Below, piece after piece: positions 24,106 to 32,556 of a stretch of 64,000 nucleotides of DNA. The DNA is from an uncultured bacterium (GTDB taxonomy: Bacteria > Bacillota > Clostridia > Oscillospirales > Ruminococcaceae). Under the pieces are notes generated by a model that saw nothing but the letters and a program-made list of their open reading frames with translations, had not been told where the DNA came from and did not search any database. The stretch is from NCBI GenBank assembly GCA_934875375.1, contig CAKXHL010000001.1, forward strand, positions 201,072-265,071, in the 5' to 3' direction. Both the position numbers and the translations under genes were made by a program. Within the stretch, counting starts at the first letter, position 1; each line of letters begins with the position of its first letter.

Positions 24106-24438
24106 TTAGCTGATGAAATCTTCAATCCGCGCAACCAGCTCTTCATAATCCCGTACACCGATTCCGTCTTGCAATGCTTGTTGGTCATATTGGGGCAGAT
24201 TACGGGTGAAAACCTGAAAAATCAGTTCCGGCTCCTCCGGCGACTCTTCGCCGAATACGGCTAGGTATCCGTTGTAATCTCGCAGCCAATATTGGTATTC
24301 TCCCAACGCTTGTGGTTGAGAAATGGTACTGACAGGATTTTGTGCGGAAAAATTTTCACCGGTCAGCGATAACAGGATTCCGGAAATCAGCATGGCGCCA
24401 GCAACTGACATGGTGGTGAATCCAAAAAATTTTTTCAT
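24106..24438 (-). CDS. BofC-like small exported or membrane-anchored protein
   Basis: A 110-residue protein with an N-terminal hydrophobic segment (residues 5-25), then a domain reading YQYWLRDYNGYLAVFG, FTRNLPQYDQQALQDGI and ELVARIEDFIS. This layout (a strand with LxxYNGxLAVF, then LPxxDxxxLxxGI and a final ED-x-x-S) matches the BofC C-terminal type domain seen in many Clostridia. BofC itself controls the SpoIVB forespore signal in Bacillus; a similar role here is only suggestive. The ATG at 24438 follows GGCGGGGCG; an upstream in-frame codon at 24483 lacks a site. Confidence 0.65.
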   Translation of the reverse strand: MKKFFGFTTMSVAGAMLISGILLSLTGENFSAQNPVSTISQPQALGEYQYWLRDYNGYLAVFGEESPEEPELIFQVFTRNLPQYDQQALQDGIGVRDYEELVARIEDFIS

Positions 24439-24540
24439 AAACGCCCCGCCTTTATACGAAATAGTTGCGATTATTTTGGGCAAAATGGGGAAAAGTATTC
24501 ATTTTTCTGGTTTTGTGATAATTTTTCTTTTATAAATTTA

Positions 24541-24571
24541 TTAACATTTTCTTTTTAGAGTATGGTATAAT
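24541..24571 (+). promoter_or_regulatory. Promoter of PBP1A gene
   Basis: Extended -10 element TGG-TATAAT at 24563-24571 with a poor -35 (TTAACA, 19-base spacing). It leaves a ~195-base leader before the gene in which I see no named element. Confidence 0.6.
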
Positions 24572-24770
24572 AACCACATGCGGTTATAAATTTGTTTTTC
24601 CAAGTTTGTAGAGGCTGATGCTGACACACGGTTTTGGACAGCAAAAATGCTGTGCTGCAAACGCTGGGATTACAATTATTTTCTGCGCAGGATTTCATGG
24701 TTGATTTTCTGTTGCAGCAACCGTTTTCTTTTTTCGGCATCGCCGGAAAAGCAACAAGGAGGGACTGCAA

Positions 24771-27032
24771 ATGGGCAATGCCCGTAAGAATACGTTCCCG
24801 GATCGAAAGGATTCAACTGTTCAGGATGTCACTGGTTCGCCCAAATCAGCGGGGAAAATTTTGAAAGAGTTGGGCTCGGTCTTTTTCCGCACGTTGGCGA
24901 CGATGTTTTTTGTCATGGTCATTACCGGCTGTATTGTAGCCTGTGTGATGACGGTTTACATTGTGGGATTTCTGGACGATGAGTCGGATCTGGATTTAAA
25001 CAGCTTGGAAATGAATTACACCAGCATATTGTATGTGCAGGACAAGTCAACTGGTGAATATATGGAATTGAATCGCTTGCACGGCGAAGAAAACCGTATC
25101 TGGGTAGATTATGAGAATATTCCGGATCATCTGATCGATGCTGCAATCGCCGGTGAGGACAGACGGTTTAAAGAGCATCAGGGCGTGGACTGGAAACGCA
25201 CGCTGTATGCGACCGTGACTCACTTTCTCAAGGGAGGCACGCAGGGCGGCTCTACGATTACCCAGCAGCTGATTAAAAACATTACAGGGGAAAAGGATTT
25301 CAGCGTTGAGCGGAAAATCAAGGAGATATTCCGGGCGCTGAGTTTGGAAAAGTCCAATTCGAAAGACCAGATTATGGAGGCGTACCTCAATTCTATCCAT
25401 CTGGGCTGGAATACGGATGGCGTACAGGCTGCGGCCAACCTGTATTTCGGCAAGGATGTCAGCCAGTTGAGCATTGCGGAAAGCGCTGCGTTGATTGCTA
25501 TTACCCAGAACCCGTCCAAGCGGGAACTGTTTAATCACGAGGAAAACAACCGGGAACGCCGGGAGTGGATTTTGGGTCAGATGCTGGAGCAGAGATATAT
25601 CACACAGGCAGAGTACAACCAGGCCATGGCCGAACAGATCCAGGTAGTGACTTATGATAATTCTTCCGATACGACTCAAAAGGCTACACTGAGCTACTTT
25701 GAGGATTATGTTCTGGAAGAGGTTATCCAGGACTTAATGGATAAATATGGATATACCTACGAAATGGCAGAGGACAAGGTGTTGAAGGGTGGATATCGTA
25801 TCTATACAACAATGGATAAAGATATTCAAGATTATTTGGATGTGGCCTTTGCGGATCAGGATGCAGAAAATTCTATTTTTCCGACGGTTCGTGGCTACAA
25901 TCTGAAAACCTTCAGCTTTGTAGAGGAGCAGCCGGATGCCGCTATGGTGATTATGGAGCCGAATGGTAAATTGGTCGGTATTGCAGGTGGCCGTGGAGAG
26001 AAAGAGGGCGACCGCATTCTGAATCTGGCAACCAAAGGCGTGCGGCAGCCGGGATCATCGATCAAACCGCTGTCCGTTTACGCGCCGGCTATGGATTTTG
26101 ACATGATTTACTGGTCCAAAATCTTTGATGATAACCCTGTGGAACTGGCTTCTGAAAACAGCGCTTTTACCAGTGACTGGCCAATCAACCATTATGGAAC
26201 CTATATGGGAGACGTAACGGTTGATTATGCCATCCGTCGGTCTACCAATACAGTTGCTGTTCGGGTATTGCAGCTTTTAACGCCGCAGGTTTCCTATGAT
26301 TTCATGGTGAATCAGCTGCATTTTACCACATTGGTCGGTTCCGGCGCGAATAACGACGTTGACCGCGCGCCTTTGGGATTGGGCGCACTGACAAATGGTG
26401 TAACGGTAATGGAAATGACGGCAGCTTATCAGATCTTTGATAACGGCGGACTGTATTATGAGCCTTACAGTTATTCTGTGGTTTATGATAGCGAAGGCAA
26501 TGTAGTGTTGGAACAGAATCCTACGCCGCAACGAGTCATTTCTGAGGATTCAGCTGAAGTGATGAACAAATTGTTGCAACGTGTTGTCAATGGTGCGCAG
26601 GGAACTGGTGGCACTGCGAAATTTGGCTCTATGCCAGTAGCGGGTAAGACTGGTACTACCAATAACGACGTAGATCAGTGGTTTATGGGTATGACACCAT
26701 ATTATGTAGGCGGAGTCTGGTTTGGATATTCAGACGATTCTAATATCCAGATTCGTTATAGTAGTTATCCGCCGCCCATTATTTGGAAAAGAGTAATGCA
26801 GCATATCCACGAGGGCTTGGAAGTGAAGCAGTTTCCCACTAGTGGTAAGGTGGTAGAAATGACCTACTGTACGGAATCCGGCGAAATTGCAACATCGGCC
26901 TGTCCCAATACTGAAACCGGTTGGTATAAGGAATCCAATATTCCGGGTACTTGTGTGAAGCATCTGGGGTCGGTAGAATCGGAAGAGGGAGAGATCGGTA
27001 GTAATCACGGCGTTGAGGACGAAGAAGACTAA
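24771..27032 (+). CDS. Penicillin-binding protein 1A (class A, bifunctional)
   Basis: A 753-residue peptidoglycan polymerase. A cytoplasmic N-terminus and one membrane helix (about residues 38-64) precede the GT51 glycosyltransferase domain, with its catalytic EDRRFKEHQG and QGGSTITQQLIKN motifs. The transpeptidase domain has SSIKPL (SxxK), STNT (SxN) and KTGTTN (KTG). The C-terminus ends in an acidic tail. ATG follows AAGGAGGGACTGCAA. Monocistronic, flanked by its own promoter and a shared terminator. Confidence 0.96.
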   Translation: MGNARKNTFPDRKDSTVQDVTGSPKSAGKILKELGSVFFRTLATMFFVMVITGCIVACVMTVYIVGFLDDESDLDLNSLEMNYTSILYVQDKSTGEYMELNRLHGEENRIWVDYENIPDHLIDAAIAGEDRRFKEHQGVDWKRTLYATVTHFLKGGTQGGSTITQQLIKNITGEKDFSVERKIKEIFRALSLEKSNSKDQIMEAYLNSIHLGWNTDGVQAAANLYFGKDVSQLSIAESAALIAITQNPSKRELFNHEENNRERREWILGQMLEQRYITQAEYNQAMAEQIQVVTYDNSSDTTQKATLSYFEDYVLEEVIQDLMDKYGYTYEMAEDKVLKGGYRIYTTMDKDIQDYLDVAFADQDAENSIFPTVRGYNLKTFSFVEEQPDAAMVIMEPNGKLVGIAGGRGEKEGDRILNLATKGVRQPGSSIKPLSVYAPAMDFDMIYWSKIFDDNPVELASENSAFTSDWPINHYGTYMGDVTVDYAIRRSTNTVAVRVLQLLTPQVSYDFMVNQLHFTTLVGSGANNDVDRAPLGLGALTNGVTVMEMTAAYQIFDNGGLYYEPYSYSVVYDSEGNVVLEQNPTPQRVISEDSAEVMNKLLQRVVNGAQGTGGTAKFGSMPVAGKTGTTNNDVDQWFMGMTPYYVGGVWFGYSDDSNIQIRYSSYPPPIIWKRVMQHIHEGLEVKQFPTSGKVVEMTYCTESGEIATSACPNTETGWYKESNIPGTCVKHLGSVESEEGEIGSNHGVEDEED

Positions 27033-27045
27033 CGCTTTCTATGGA

Positions 27046-27082
27046 AAAAGAGGAGAGACCTTTCTGGTCTCTCCTCTTTTTT
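27046..27082 (+). terminator. Terminator between PBP1A and queA (bidirectional)
   Basis: AAAAGAGGAGAGACC / GGTCTCTCCTCTTTT with T runs on both sides; serves both converging genes. Confidence 0.9.
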
Positions 27083-27091
27083 AAAATGAGA

Positions 27092-28120
27092 CTATTCTTT
27101 CTCAATAAACATCGCGTCGCCAAAACTATAAAACCGATATTGCTCCCGCACAGCTTCCTGATAGGCTCGCATGGTATTTTCATATCCGGCAAAGGCGCTG
27201 ACCAGCATAATCAGTGTGCTTTCTGGCAGATGAAAGTTGGTAATCAGTCCATCCAGTACCCGAATAGGCCGCCCGGGATAAATAAAAATATCGGTGTAAC
27301 CTTCATCCGCCCGGATTTCGCCGTATTTGGCGGCTACGGATTCCAGCGTTCGGGTGCTGGTGGTTCCAACGGCAATGACCCGTCCTCCGGCCTCTTTGGT
27401 TTGATTGATCAGCTGCGCAGTTTCCTCCGGTAAACGGTAGTGTTCCGAATGCATTTTGTGTTCCGTGATTTCGTCGACTTTAACAGGGCGGAAAGTACCC
27501 AGCCCCACATGAAGGGTTACATACCCAATATGAACCCCCTTTTTACGTAGTTTATCCATCATTTCCAGCGTGAAATGCAGCCCGGCTGTGGGAGCGGCGG
27601 CAGAACCCAGTTCGTGGGAATATACGGTTTGATATCGCTCGTTGTCCTTTAATTCCGCTGTAATATAGTGCGGTAAGGGCATTTGACCGATTTTTTCCAG
27701 AATGTCGAAAAAGTTTCCTTCGTAAAAGAATCGGACTAAGCGGTTTCCTCCGTCCAGCACTTCCAGTACGTCGGCACGCAATATTCCGCCTCCGAAGAAA
27801 ATCGATACACCGGGAAGTGCTTTTTTCCCGGGTTTTACCAATACTTCCCAAACATCGGCTCTCTTTTGTTCCAGCAATAGCAGTTCAATGCGGGCGCCGG
27901 TCTGCTTTTCTCCATACAGGCGGGCAGGCAGCACCCTTGAGTCATTGACAATCAAGCAATCGCCAGGATGCAGAAGATCCAAAAGATCATAAAAATGCAG
28001 ATGGTCTATCTGCCCGCTGGGGGTGGACAAATGCATCAAACGGGAATGATCCCTGGGTTCCATAGGAGTTTGTGCGATGAGAGATTCGGGTAAATCGTAC
28101 CAAAAATCACTTTTTCTCAT
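27092..28120 (-). CDS. queA: tRNA preQ1 transferase-isomerase QueA
   Basis: A 342-residue S-adenosylmethionine:tRNA ribosyltransferase-isomerase that makes epoxyqueuosine on preQ1-modified tRNA. Family blocks are FWYDLPESLIAQTP, NDSRVLPARL, GSAAAPTAGLHF, HVGLGTFRPV and VGTTSTRTLE. I use the ATG at 28120, with AGGTG upstream; a GTG at 28132 would add four residues. The length equals Bacillus QueA. The partner tgt lies about 4.4 kb away on the other strand. Confidence 0.96.
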   Translation of the reverse strand: MRKSDFWYDLPESLIAQTPMEPRDHSRLMHLSTPSGQIDHLHFYDLLDLLHPGDCLIVNDSRVLPARLYGEKQTGARIELLLLEQKRADVWEVLVKPGKKALPGVSIFFGGGILRADVLEVLDGGNRLVRFFYEGNFFDILEKIGQMPLPHYITAELKDNERYQTVYSHELGSAAAPTAGLHFTLEMMDKLRKKGVHIGYVTLHVGLGTFRPVKVDEITEHKMHSEHYRLPEETAQLINQTKEAGGRVIAVGTTSTRTLESVAAKYGEIRADEGYTDIFIYPGRPIRVLDGLITNFHLPESTLIMLVSAFAGYENTMRAYQEAVREQYRFYSFGDAMFIEKE

Positions 28121-28158
28121 TTTCTTTTTCACCTATACGATAAAACATTAAAAAATAA

Positions 28159-28188
28159 TTGACAAATCGGAATTTAAAGTGTTACTAT
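28159..28188 (+). promoter_or_regulatory. Promoter of asd-dapA
   Basis: TTGACA, 18 bases, TACTAT. About 200 bases of leader follow (28195-28399). I searched it by eye for lysine riboswitch and T-box motifs and found neither. Confidence 0.55.
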
Positions 28189-28399
28189 AACAAAAATACT
28201 GACGGCAAGGCAGTTCTTTCCTGCAAATACAGGTTCTCCTGCTATTATAATGCAACTGGAGCCGGTTTACAACTGGTTTTTTCAAGGCGTCATTATGGGG
28301 GAAGATGAAAATTTTTGTCGAAAGAAAAAGCCTGCTTTCTGTCACCCTTTTACAGGCAGAAAAATAGGATAATAATAAGAAAACAAAGGAGTCAGGACA

Positions 28400-29497
28400 A
28401 TGAAAGATTTCAAAGTCGGCATCATCGGCGCAACTGGAATGGTTGGTCAGAGATTTGTAAGCCTTTTGGAAAATCACCCTTGGTTTCATCCGGTGGTTTT
28501 AGCAGCGTCGTCCCGTTCCGCAGGCAGAACTTACGAGGATGCGGTCGGTTCCCGCTGGGCAATGAGTGCTCCAATGCCGGAGTCGGTGAAAAAGATAGTC
28601 GTGATGGACGCTAACGCTGACATGGAAAAAATCGCAGGTATGGTGGACTTTGTTTTCTGTGCGATCAATATGGATAAGGCTCAAACCCGCGTGTTGGAAG
28701 AGGCATATGCCAAGCTGGAATGTCCGGTCATCTCCAATAACAGTGCGCACCGGGCTACCCCAGATGTACCGATGATTATTCCAGAAATCAACGACGCGCA
28801 TGCGGTCCTGATCGACATTCAGCGCCGCCGCTTGGGAACCAAACGGGGATTTATCGCGGTGAAGTCCAACTGCTCACTGCAAAGTTATGTTCCGGCGCTG
28901 CATCCTCTGATCGAGGAATTTGGTGTTACAAAGGTGCTGGCCTGTACTTATCAGGCGATTTCAGGAGCTGGTAAAACGTTTGCTACCTGGCCGGAAATGG
29001 ATGACAATGTCATCCCGTTTATTTCCGGTGAGGAGGAGAAAAGCGAGCAGGAGCCGCTGAAAATCTGGGGTAGCATCGGACCGGAGGGCGTGATTCCGGC
29101 GCAATCGCCTTCGATTACTACCCAGTGCCTGCGAGTCAATGTGTCTGACGGGCATATGGCGGCGGTATTTGCGAGCTTTGCCAAAAAGCCTACCCTGGAG
29201 CAGATTAAGGAAAAGTGGGCGACGTTTGAGGGCGCTCCGCAAAAATTGGGTCTGCCCAGCGCTCCCAAACAGTTTTTGCATTATTTTGAAGAAAACGATC
29301 GGCCCCAGCCTAAGTTGGACCGGATGCTGGAAAATGGCATGGCTGTCAGCGTAGGACGTTTAAGAGAAGATACGCAGTATGATGTGAAGTTTGTCTGCCT
29401 TTCTCATAACACCCTGCGCGGCGCAGCAGGCGGCGCTGTATTAATGGCGGAACTGCTGGCGGCCAAGGGCTATTTGGATTCCGTACATAACCGATAA
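28400..29497 (+). CDS. asd: Aspartate-semialdehyde dehydrogenase
   Basis: A 365-residue NADPH-dependent enzyme reducing aspartyl phosphate to aspartate semialdehyde, for lysine, threonine and methionine. The N-terminal nucleotide motif is GATGMVGQRF. The catalytic cysteine is in KSNCSLQSYVPAL, and YQAISGAGK follows. The SNCSxQ pattern and length suit the archaeal/fungal-type branch rather than the E. coli type. ATG follows AAAGGAGTCAGGACA. dapA, the next enzyme to lysine, begins 65 bases downstream. Confidence 0.94.
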   Translation: MKDFKVGIIGATGMVGQRFVSLLENHPWFHPVVLAASSRSAGRTYEDAVGSRWAMSAPMPESVKKIVVMDANADMEKIAGMVDFVFCAINMDKAQTRVLEEAYAKLECPVISNNSAHRATPDVPMIIPEINDAHAVLIDIQRRRLGTKRGFIAVKSNCSLQSYVPALHPLIEEFGVTKVLACTYQAISGAGKTFATWPEMDDNVIPFISGEEEKSEQEPLKIWGSIGPEGVIPAQSPSITTQCLRVNVSDGHMAAVFASFAKKPTLEQIKEKWATFEGAPQKLGLPSAPKQFLHYFEENDRPQPKLDRMLENGMAVSVGRLREDTQYDVKFVCLSHNTLRGAAGGAVLMAELLAAKGYLDSVHNR

Positions 29498-29561
29498 AAC
29501 GCAGCTTGTTTCGGCGGAGAAACCACATCTGACTTTTTTGTTGGAAGGGCGGTTGATTTGG

Positions 29562-30479
29562 ATGAAACAAGCTGTTTTTTTGGGTGCAGCTACGGCGCTG
29601 ATTACTCCCATGCATTCGGATGGCTCGGTGAATCTGGAGGAGATGAAGCGCTTGGTGGAATGGCAGATTGAACAGGGGATTGATGCACTGGTAGCCTGCG
29701 GTACTACTGGCGAATGCGCAACGCTCAGCCGGGAAGAGCATCTTCGGGTCATATCCTGTGTCGTGGAGCAAACCAATGGGCGGGTGCCTGTTATCGCAGG
29801 CAGCGGCAGCAATGACACGGCTTTTTCTGTTATCACCTCAAAAGAGGCTGCTTCTATTGGTGCTGATGCGCTGATGTCGGTAACTCCATACTATAACAAG
29901 ACGACTCAAGAAGGGCTTTTACGCCACTTTTATACCATCGCTGAGTCGGCGCGACTGCCGTTAATCGTTTATAATGTTCCGTCGCGAACCGGTATGGATA
30001 TCTCACTGGAAACTTGCAAAAAATTGGCGGAACATCCTCTGATTGCAGGAATAAAAGAAGCCAGCGGCGATATGGCAAAGGCTACTCGTATCATAGAATC
30101 CTGTGGGGAGGATTTGCCGGTATATAGCGGGAATGATGATATTGCGGCACCAATTCTTTCCATGGGAGGAAAAGGTATCGTATCGGTGGTTTCTAACCTC
30201 CTTCCTGCTGGGATTGCTGATTTGTGCCGGCGGGGGCTCCATCAGGATATGGCAGGCTGCCGGGCGATACAACTGCGCTTGCTGAGGCTGATTGACGCTT
30301 TGTTTGCACAGGTTAATCCAATCCCGATCAAAAAGGCGATGTGCTTTGCCAGGTGGGAGGCAGGCCCCTGCCGCCTTCCGCTGACAGAACCTTCTGAGCA
30401 GGTTAAGCGCCTGCTGTGGAAAGAAATGAAGCTCCTTGGAATGCCGATGTTGGAAGAGGGGGTGAAGGGGGATGAATGA
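29562..30479 (+). CDS. dapA: 4-hydroxy-tetrahydrodipicolinate synthase
   Basis: A 305-residue TIM-barrel aldolase condensing pyruvate with aspartate semialdehyde. Motifs: ACGTTGECATLSREEH, VTPYYNKTTQEG, VYNVPSRTGMD (active-site Tyr and Arg) and GIKEASGDM (Schiff-base Lys). ATG at 29562 has GGAAGGGCGG upstream; the TTG at 29538 would put that site inside the gene. No dapB follows in the window. The stop overlaps the next gene by 8 bases. Confidence 0.95.
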   Translation: MKQAVFLGAATALITPMHSDGSVNLEEMKRLVEWQIEQGIDALVACGTTGECATLSREEHLRVISCVVEQTNGRVPVIAGSGSNDTAFSVITSKEAASIGADALMSVTPYYNKTTQEGLLRHFYTIAESARLPLIVYNVPSRTGMDISLETCKKLAEHPLIAGIKEASGDMAKATRIIESCGEDLPVYSGNDDIAAPILSMGGKGIVSVVSNLLPAGIADLCRRGLHQDMAGCRAIQLRLLRLIDALFAQVNPIPIKKAMCFARWEAGPCRLPLTEPSEQVKRLLWKEMKLLGMPMLEEGVKGDE

Positions 30480-30906
30480 AAAATTCCTTATACAGACCGA
30501 TGATCTCCTGCTGGCTGGTATATTCTGGGATTCATCCGATACTCGTATCTTCCCTGCGTTGCTCAGCAGCCTTGCCTGTAGTACTCTGAAAGTCGCTGCT
30601 TTTTTTGCTCCACCCGGCCCTAACCCCGATGAAGCCTGCTTTTTTGTGCCTGATACACAGATGGATTTGCTGTTGCGTTTTTGCCGCAGGCTCCGCCGGC
30701 AAACTGGCTCGTCAATTCAGGTTCGGGTGACGGGAAAGACTCTTTTGGAGGGAAGCGGATGGAATACAGAAAAGGTGCAGAAAATTTTTTTAGATGATGC
30801 AGACAGCAGGACATTACTGTATCTGGGAAAGGGTGCTTTTGTTGCCTGCTGTGACGAGTGGGATACTCAAGCGGTTTTAAATGCCTTGCAAAGAGAGAAA
30901 TCGTAA
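30472..30906 (+). CDS. Hypothetical protein downstream of dapA
   Basis: A 144-residue protein I do not recognise. It begins with ATG at 30472 after a GGTGAAGGGGG ribosome site inside dapA and overlaps it by 8 bases, so it is translationally coupled. No membrane segment or clear motif; there is a hydrophobic patch, an arginine-rich RFCRRLRRQT segment and a C-terminal YLGKGAFVACCDEW stretch. The position at the end of the asd-dapA operon suggests a link to that pathway or its control; that is inference only. Confidence 0.7.
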   Translation: MNEKFLIQTDDLLLAGIFWDSSDTRIFPALLSSLACSTLKVAAFFAPPGPNPDEACFFVPDTQMDLLLRFCRRLRRQTGSSIQVRVTGKTLLEGSGWNTEKVQKIFLDDADSRTLLYLGKGAFVACCDEWDTQAVLNALQREKS

Positions 30907-30940
30907 AAAAAGAGACAGATATCTGTCTCTTTTTATTTTT
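30907..30940 (+). terminator. Terminator after asd-dapA operon
   Basis: AAAGAGACAGAT / ATCTGTCTCTTT hairpin followed by TTATTTTTATT. Confidence 0.85.
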
Positions 30941-31014
30941 ATTACCCAAAATGAAAGGAGCATTTAGATTATATTAAAAAATACTGCTTTTCATGAAATG
31001 AATCTGGGGCGGGG

Positions 31015-31042
31015 TTGATTTTTTATGGAAATACGGTATAAT
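31015..31042 (+). promoter_or_regulatory. Promoter of DUF134-NifX gene
   Basis: TTGATT, 16 bases, TATAAT. The -10 sits inside ACGGT...ACCGT, a short dyad that could be an operator, perhaps for autoregulation by the DUF134 domain. Confidence 0.6.
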
Positions 31043-31076
31043 ATAACCGTCATATGTCGGAAATGGAGGTGGCTTC

Positions 31077-31874
31077 ATGCCAAGACCAAGCCGATGCCGG
31101 CGAATTTGTCTGGAACCGTCTTATGTGCGCTTTGCCCCCTGTGGTTTTGAAGAAGGGGAGGAGATCCAGCTGACAGTGGACGAATATGAGGCGGTTCGGC
31201 TGATTGATTTTGGAAAACAAACACATGAGCAATGCGCCAGGCAGATGGGAGTGTCCCGTACGACGGTAACGGAGATGTATGAGAGAGCACGCTATAAAAT
31301 TGCCGATTGTATTGTAAATGGAAAAATACTCAGAATTACCGGTGGGAATTATCGACTATGTGAGGGAACACAGCGATTTTGCTGCGGCAGGCAGTGTGAA
31401 AGAAGAATTCACGCAGAGGGAAGTGCTACGATCAATCAAAAAGGAGAAGATAAAATGAAAATTGCAGTTACTTATGAAGCAGGAAATGTTTTTCAGCATT
31501 TTGGGCACAGCAGTCAATTTAAGGTCTACACAGTAGAAAATCATGCCGTGACACATTCTGAAGTGGTGGACACCCTTGGTAGCGGACATGGGGCATTGGC
31601 CAACATGCTGGCGAATCTGCAGGTAGATACCCTTATTTGCGGCGGTATTGGAGCAGGCGCCCAAACCGCTTTGGCGCAGGCCGGAATCCATTTGTACGGG
31701 GGTGTATCTGGCAATGCAGACGAGGCAGTAAAAGCACTTTTGGAAGGAAAACTGAGCTATAATCCTGATGTGCATTGTAACCATCATGCACATGATCATG
31801 TGCATGACTGCGGCAGCCACTCCTGCGGCGAAGATAAGCATGGATGTGCCGGAAACAACGGATCCTGCCAATAA
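31077..31874 (+). CDS. DUF134 HTH protein fused to NifX/NafY-type cluster-binding domain
   Basis: A 265-residue two-part protein. Residues 1-100 are a DUF134 domain (MPRPSRCRRICLEP start, DEYEAVRLIDF, then a helix-turn-helix with MGVSRTTVTEMYERAR). Residues 127-230 are a dinitrogenase iron-molybdenum cofactor-type (NifX/NafY) domain (MKIAVTYEAG, FQHFGHSSQFKVY, CGGIGAGAQ). The end (233-265) is rich in His and Cys. In many Clostridia these are two separate neighbouring genes. An internal ATG at 31455 (Met127) is preceded by AAGGAGAAGATAAA, an excellent ribosome site, so the C-terminal half may also be made alone. It is probably a regulator or carrier for metal clusters; no nif genes are present. 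Confidence 0.88.
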   Translation: MPRPSRCRRICLEPSYVRFAPCGFEEGEEIQLTVDEYEAVRLIDFGKQTHEQCARQMGVSRTTVTEMYERARYKIADCIVNGKILRITGGNYRLCEGTQRFCCGRQCERRIHAEGSATINQKGEDKMKIAVTYEAGNVFQHFGHSSQFKVYTVENHAVTHSEVVDTLGSGHGALANMLANLQVDTLICGGIGAGAQTALAQAGIHLYGGVSGNADEAVKALLEGKLSYNPDVHCNHHAHDHVHDCGSHSCGEDKHGCAGNNGSCQ

Positions 31875-31923
31875 ATCTTTTCTTTAGGAGGGCTATTGAC
31901 CCGAACACTGGAAAAGTGGATGC

Positions 31924-31970
31924 AAAAAACAAGGCGCATTGCCTAAAGCAAGCAATGTGCCTTGTTTTTT
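31924..31970 (+). terminator. Terminator between DUF134-NifX and EamA genes (bidirectional)
   Basis: AAAAAACAAGGCGCATTGC / GCAATGTGCCTTGTTTTTT with a 9-base loop, T runs both ways. Confidence 0.9.
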
Positions 31971-31975
31971 GTGTT

Positions 31976-32392
31976 TTATTTCATGACCATGAACAAAGTG
32001 CCAGCGCCAATCAGCACACACCCGACAATAGATTTCCAACTGACCGTTTCATGGAAAATAATAAAGGCCAGTACAACGGTCAGCACCACGCTGAGCTTGT
32101 CAATGGGTACAACCTTGGATACGTCGCCAACCTGTATCGCATGATAATAGCATAGCCAGGAAAGGCCAGTGGCCAAACCGGAAAGAATCAAAAACAACCA
32201 GCTTTTGCTGCTGATTTCTTTTATCCCGGATTGGGAGCCAGTGAGAAAAACCATCCCCCAAGCTAGAATTAGGACAACGATTGTCCGGATAGCAGTTGCA
32301 AGATTGGAATTGACATTTTCAATACCGATTTTCGCCAGAATAGAGGTCAGTGCGGCAAACACCGCCGACCCAACTGCATAACCCCACCACAT
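31976..32392 (-). CDS. Half-size EamA/DMT-family transporter
   Basis: A 138-residue membrane protein with four to five hydrophobic helices and one EamA repeat; most EamA exporters have two. Features are the N-terminal SAVFAALTSILAKIGIENVNSN, the GLSWLCYYHAIQVGDVSKVVPIDKL block and the C-terminal GCVLIGAGTLFMV helix. It probably functions as a dimer. Substrate unknown. Confidence 0.85.
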   Translation of the reverse strand: MWWGYAVGSAVFAALTSILAKIGIENVNSNLATAIRTIVVLILAWGMVFLTGSQSGIKEISSKSWLFLILSGLATGLSWLCYYHAIQVGDVSKVVPIDKLSVVLTVVLAFIIFHETVSWKSIVGCVLIGAGTLFMVMK

Positions 32393-32466
32393 ACACTACC
32401 ACTTCCTCATTTTTTTTTCAGTATACGCCTTTCAGCGGTTAATGCAATAAGAAACGAAGAATTTAT

Positions 32467-32495
32467 TTGTCGAAAAGCGAAAAATATAGTATAAT
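32467..32495 (+). promoter_or_regulatory. Promoter of tgt
   Basis: TTGTCG, 17 bases, TATAAT. Confidence 0.65.
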
Positions 32496-32556
32496 AAACA
32501 GCGTTTGTATGCGAGTCATTGCTTTTGGCAATGATGAGAGGACAGGAGGAAAAAAC

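Noticed and set aside
24585..24770. Leader gene before PBP1A (plus-strand frame starting at 24634)
   Set aside because: Runs into the PBP1A gene in another frame and has no ribosome site; only a plain leader can be claimed.
28195..28399. Lysine riboswitch or T-box in front of asd-dapA
   Set aside because: Neither the lysine aptamer core nor the GGGTGG-N-ACC T-box sequence is visible in the leader.
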